From Pseudomonadota bacterium (GTDB lineage Bacteria > Pseudomonadota > Gammaproteobacteria > Burkholderiales > Chitinibacteraceae), in assembly GCA_026399755.1 (NCBI GenBank), contig JAPLQI010000032.1, positions 1 through 64,000 on the forward strand: a stretch of DNA of 64,000 nt. The letters run 5' to 3'. Made by a program: the position numbers and the translations under genes. Shown piece after piece: positions 62,398 to 64,000 of this stretch (position 1 is the stretch's first letter; each line of letters opens with the position of its first letter). The notes beneath the pieces were generated by a model. The model was given only the letters and a program-made list of their open reading frames with translations, did no database searches and was not told the origin of the DNA.

Positions 62398-64000
62398 TTA
62401 ATTTAGACCCCGTTTTCCTAGCAAAGGGCCTACGTCAGCAGTGTGGCCTCTAAAAGCAAGGTAGCTTTGGGCGGGGTCTACTGAATTACCCACGCTATAA
62501 ATATGCTGATAGAGGCGCTCTGCCGTGGCTGGATCAAATGGATTGCCACTTTCTATAAAGGCATCAAAGGCATCAGCCTCTAAAACTTCAGCCCACATAT
62601 ATACGTAGTAGCCTGCAGCATAGCCATCGCTGGCAAAAATATGCCCAAAATGCGGCAGGCGGTGGTTGATCCCCACCGCTTTTGGCAGGCCGATTTTCTT
62701 TAGCGTGGCGGCTTCAAAAGCACTGATATCATTTACATCGCTTGATAAATCTAAATGGATTTGCAGATCAAGCAAGGCCGAGCCTAAATAGCGAACGGTC
62801 TCAAAACCCTGATTAAAAAAGCGCGCGTTTTTGATTTTGGCCAGCAGCGCATCGGGGATGGCTGCGCCGGTTTCGATATGTAGCGCGTGTTTTTTGAGCA
62901 CTTCATCTTGCTCAGCCCAGTTTTCATACAACTGTGATGGCAGCTCTACATAATCTCGTGCAACCGCAGGCCCTGCTAGTTGCCGGTATTCCACATCGGA
63001 TAGCAGCCCGTGCAAACCATGGCCAAATTCGTGGAAGAGGGTACGCACATCATCAAACGACAGTAGGGTCGCTTGGCCAGCGGGCGCTTTAGAAAAATTA
63101 TTATTGTTGATCACAATCGGCACAATGCGTTGGCCTTCGCTGCGGCTTTGGCTGCGAAATTCATGCATCCACGCCCCGCCTTGCTTGCTGGTGCGGGAGA
63201 AATTATCGCCAATAAAGAGCCCAATCACGGCCCCTTGGCGGCTTACTTCCCATAGCCTTGCATCGGGGTGATACAGCGGTACATCAAAGCGCTCTTTAAA
63301 GCTCAGGCCAAATAAACGATGTGCACAGTCAAAAGCGGCGGCAATCATATTCTCTAGGGCAAAGTAAGGCTTGATTTCCGCATCGTCTAAATCAAATCGC
63401 GCCAAGCGCTGTTGCTCGGCCAAATAAAACCAATCCCAAGGCTGAATATCAAGCGGCTCGCCCAGCTCCGCAGCCAGTGTTTGCAAATCGGCTTGCTCTT
63501 CCAAAACGCGTTTAAGTGCCGGTGTCCACACTTTTTGCAGTAAATCTAAAGCCGCTTGCGGCGTGCCTGCCATGCGATCGCTCAGGGCGTAATCGGCAAA
63601 ATTGGCGTAGCCCAGCAATTGGGATTGCTCAAGGCGCAGCGCCAAAATACGTGGAGCGATGGGGCGATTATCGGCATTCCCAGCATTTTCACCACGTGCT
63701 TTCCAAGCCTTGTGGGCCACTTCGCGTAAATCACGGCGGCTAGAGTAGGTGAGGAAAGGCACAACAGATGAGCGGCTGAGGGTAATCACATAGCCATCTA
63801 CACCGCGATCAGCTGCAGCTTGCTTGGCTGAGCTTTTAATCGAATCGGGCAAGCCCGCTAAATCATTTTCATGATTAAGCACTAAGCGATATTCCGCTTC
63901 ATCACTGCGTACATTTTGGGCAAATTGCGTGCAGAGCGTCGCCAGCTCGGCCACGATGGCCGCAAAGCGCAGCCGAGGCTCGCCGCTTAACTTGGCACCA
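62398..64000 (-). CDS. prlC: Oligopeptidase A (M3 metallopeptidase), 5' end beyond the window
   Basis: Zinc motif FDDVRTLFHEFGHGLHGLLSDVEY; the frame stays open to 64000 (GAKLSGEPRLRFAAIVAEL...). Confidence 0.96.
   Translation of the reverse strand, partial: GAKLSGEPRLRFAAIVAELATLCTQFAQNVRSDEAEYRLVLNHENDLAGLPDSIKSSAKQAAADRGVDGYVITLSRSSVVPFLTYSSRRDLREVAHKAWKARGENAGNADNRPIAPRILALRLEQSQLLGYANFADYALSDRMAGTPQAALDLLQKVWTPALKRVLEEQADLQTLAAELGEPLDIQPWDWFYLAEQQRLARFDLDDAEIKPYFALENMIAAAFDCAHRLFGLSFKERFDVPLYHPDARLWEVSRQGAVIGLFIGDNFSRTSKQGGAWMHEFRSQSRSEGQRIVPIVINNNNFSKAPAGQATLLSFDDVRTLFHEFGHGLHGLLSDVEYRQLAGPAVARDYVELPSQLYENWAEQDEVLKKHALHIETGAAIPDALLAKIKNARFFNQGFETVRYLGSALLDLQIHLDLSSDVNDISAFEAATLKKIGLPKAVGINHRLPHFGHIFASDGYAAGYYVYMWAEVLEADAFDAFIESGNPFDPATAERLYQHIYSVGNSVDPAQSYLAFRGHTADVGPLLGKRGLN

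Overview
The window is a chromosomal segment of a betaproteobacterium that looks like a chitin-degrading member of the Neisseriales (inferred from gene content and protein character, not proven). Housekeeping genes flank a large exopolysaccharide locus.

Left part (1-22 kb): GNAT acetyltransferase; a REP-associated tyrosine transposase (RAYT) flanked by REP-like repeats; purL; a TonB-dependent receptor; a GH20 beta-hexosaminidase; a pyroglutamyl-peptidase-like protein; Fe-type sod; a CobD/CbiB-like gene; a FAH-family gene; tsaD; and the macromolecular synthesis operon rpsU-yqeY-dnaG-rpoD, followed by tRNA-Ile2(CAU).

Middle (22.3-51.2 kb): an EpsL/B/D/E/F/G - exosortase B - EpsI type exopolysaccharide locus. 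It carries gmd, a flippase, many glycosyltransferases, an O-antigen-ligase/polymerase-like protein, a secreted PslG-like glycoside hydrolase, a polysaccharide deacetylase, a WecG/TagA/CpsF protein, ugd, manC and a phosphomannomutase.

Right part (51-64 kb): a CinA-like protein, rfaE2, an MscS channel, a desaturase, RidA, a GH18 chitinase, a PIG-L deacetylase, mpl, two GGDEF proteins and oligopeptidase A (truncated by the window end).

Main observations:
(1) rpsU is broken by an apparent 41-bp deletion with AATT microhomology.
(2) A decayed GDP-sugar reductase/epimerase (fcl-like) remnant sits behind intact gmd, and the GDP-mannose mannosyl hydrolase gene (gmm) is frameshifted.
(3) Poly-G tracts of 7-9 nt occur in or directly before several surface-glycan genes, making them phase-variation candidates.
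(4) The EpsG-like BY-kinase has lost a recognisable Walker A motif but carries an MshEN-like N-terminus.
(5) A pyroglutamyl-peptidase-like protein appears to have Ser at the catalytic Cys position.
(6) Two dispersed palindromic/MITE-like repeat families are present.
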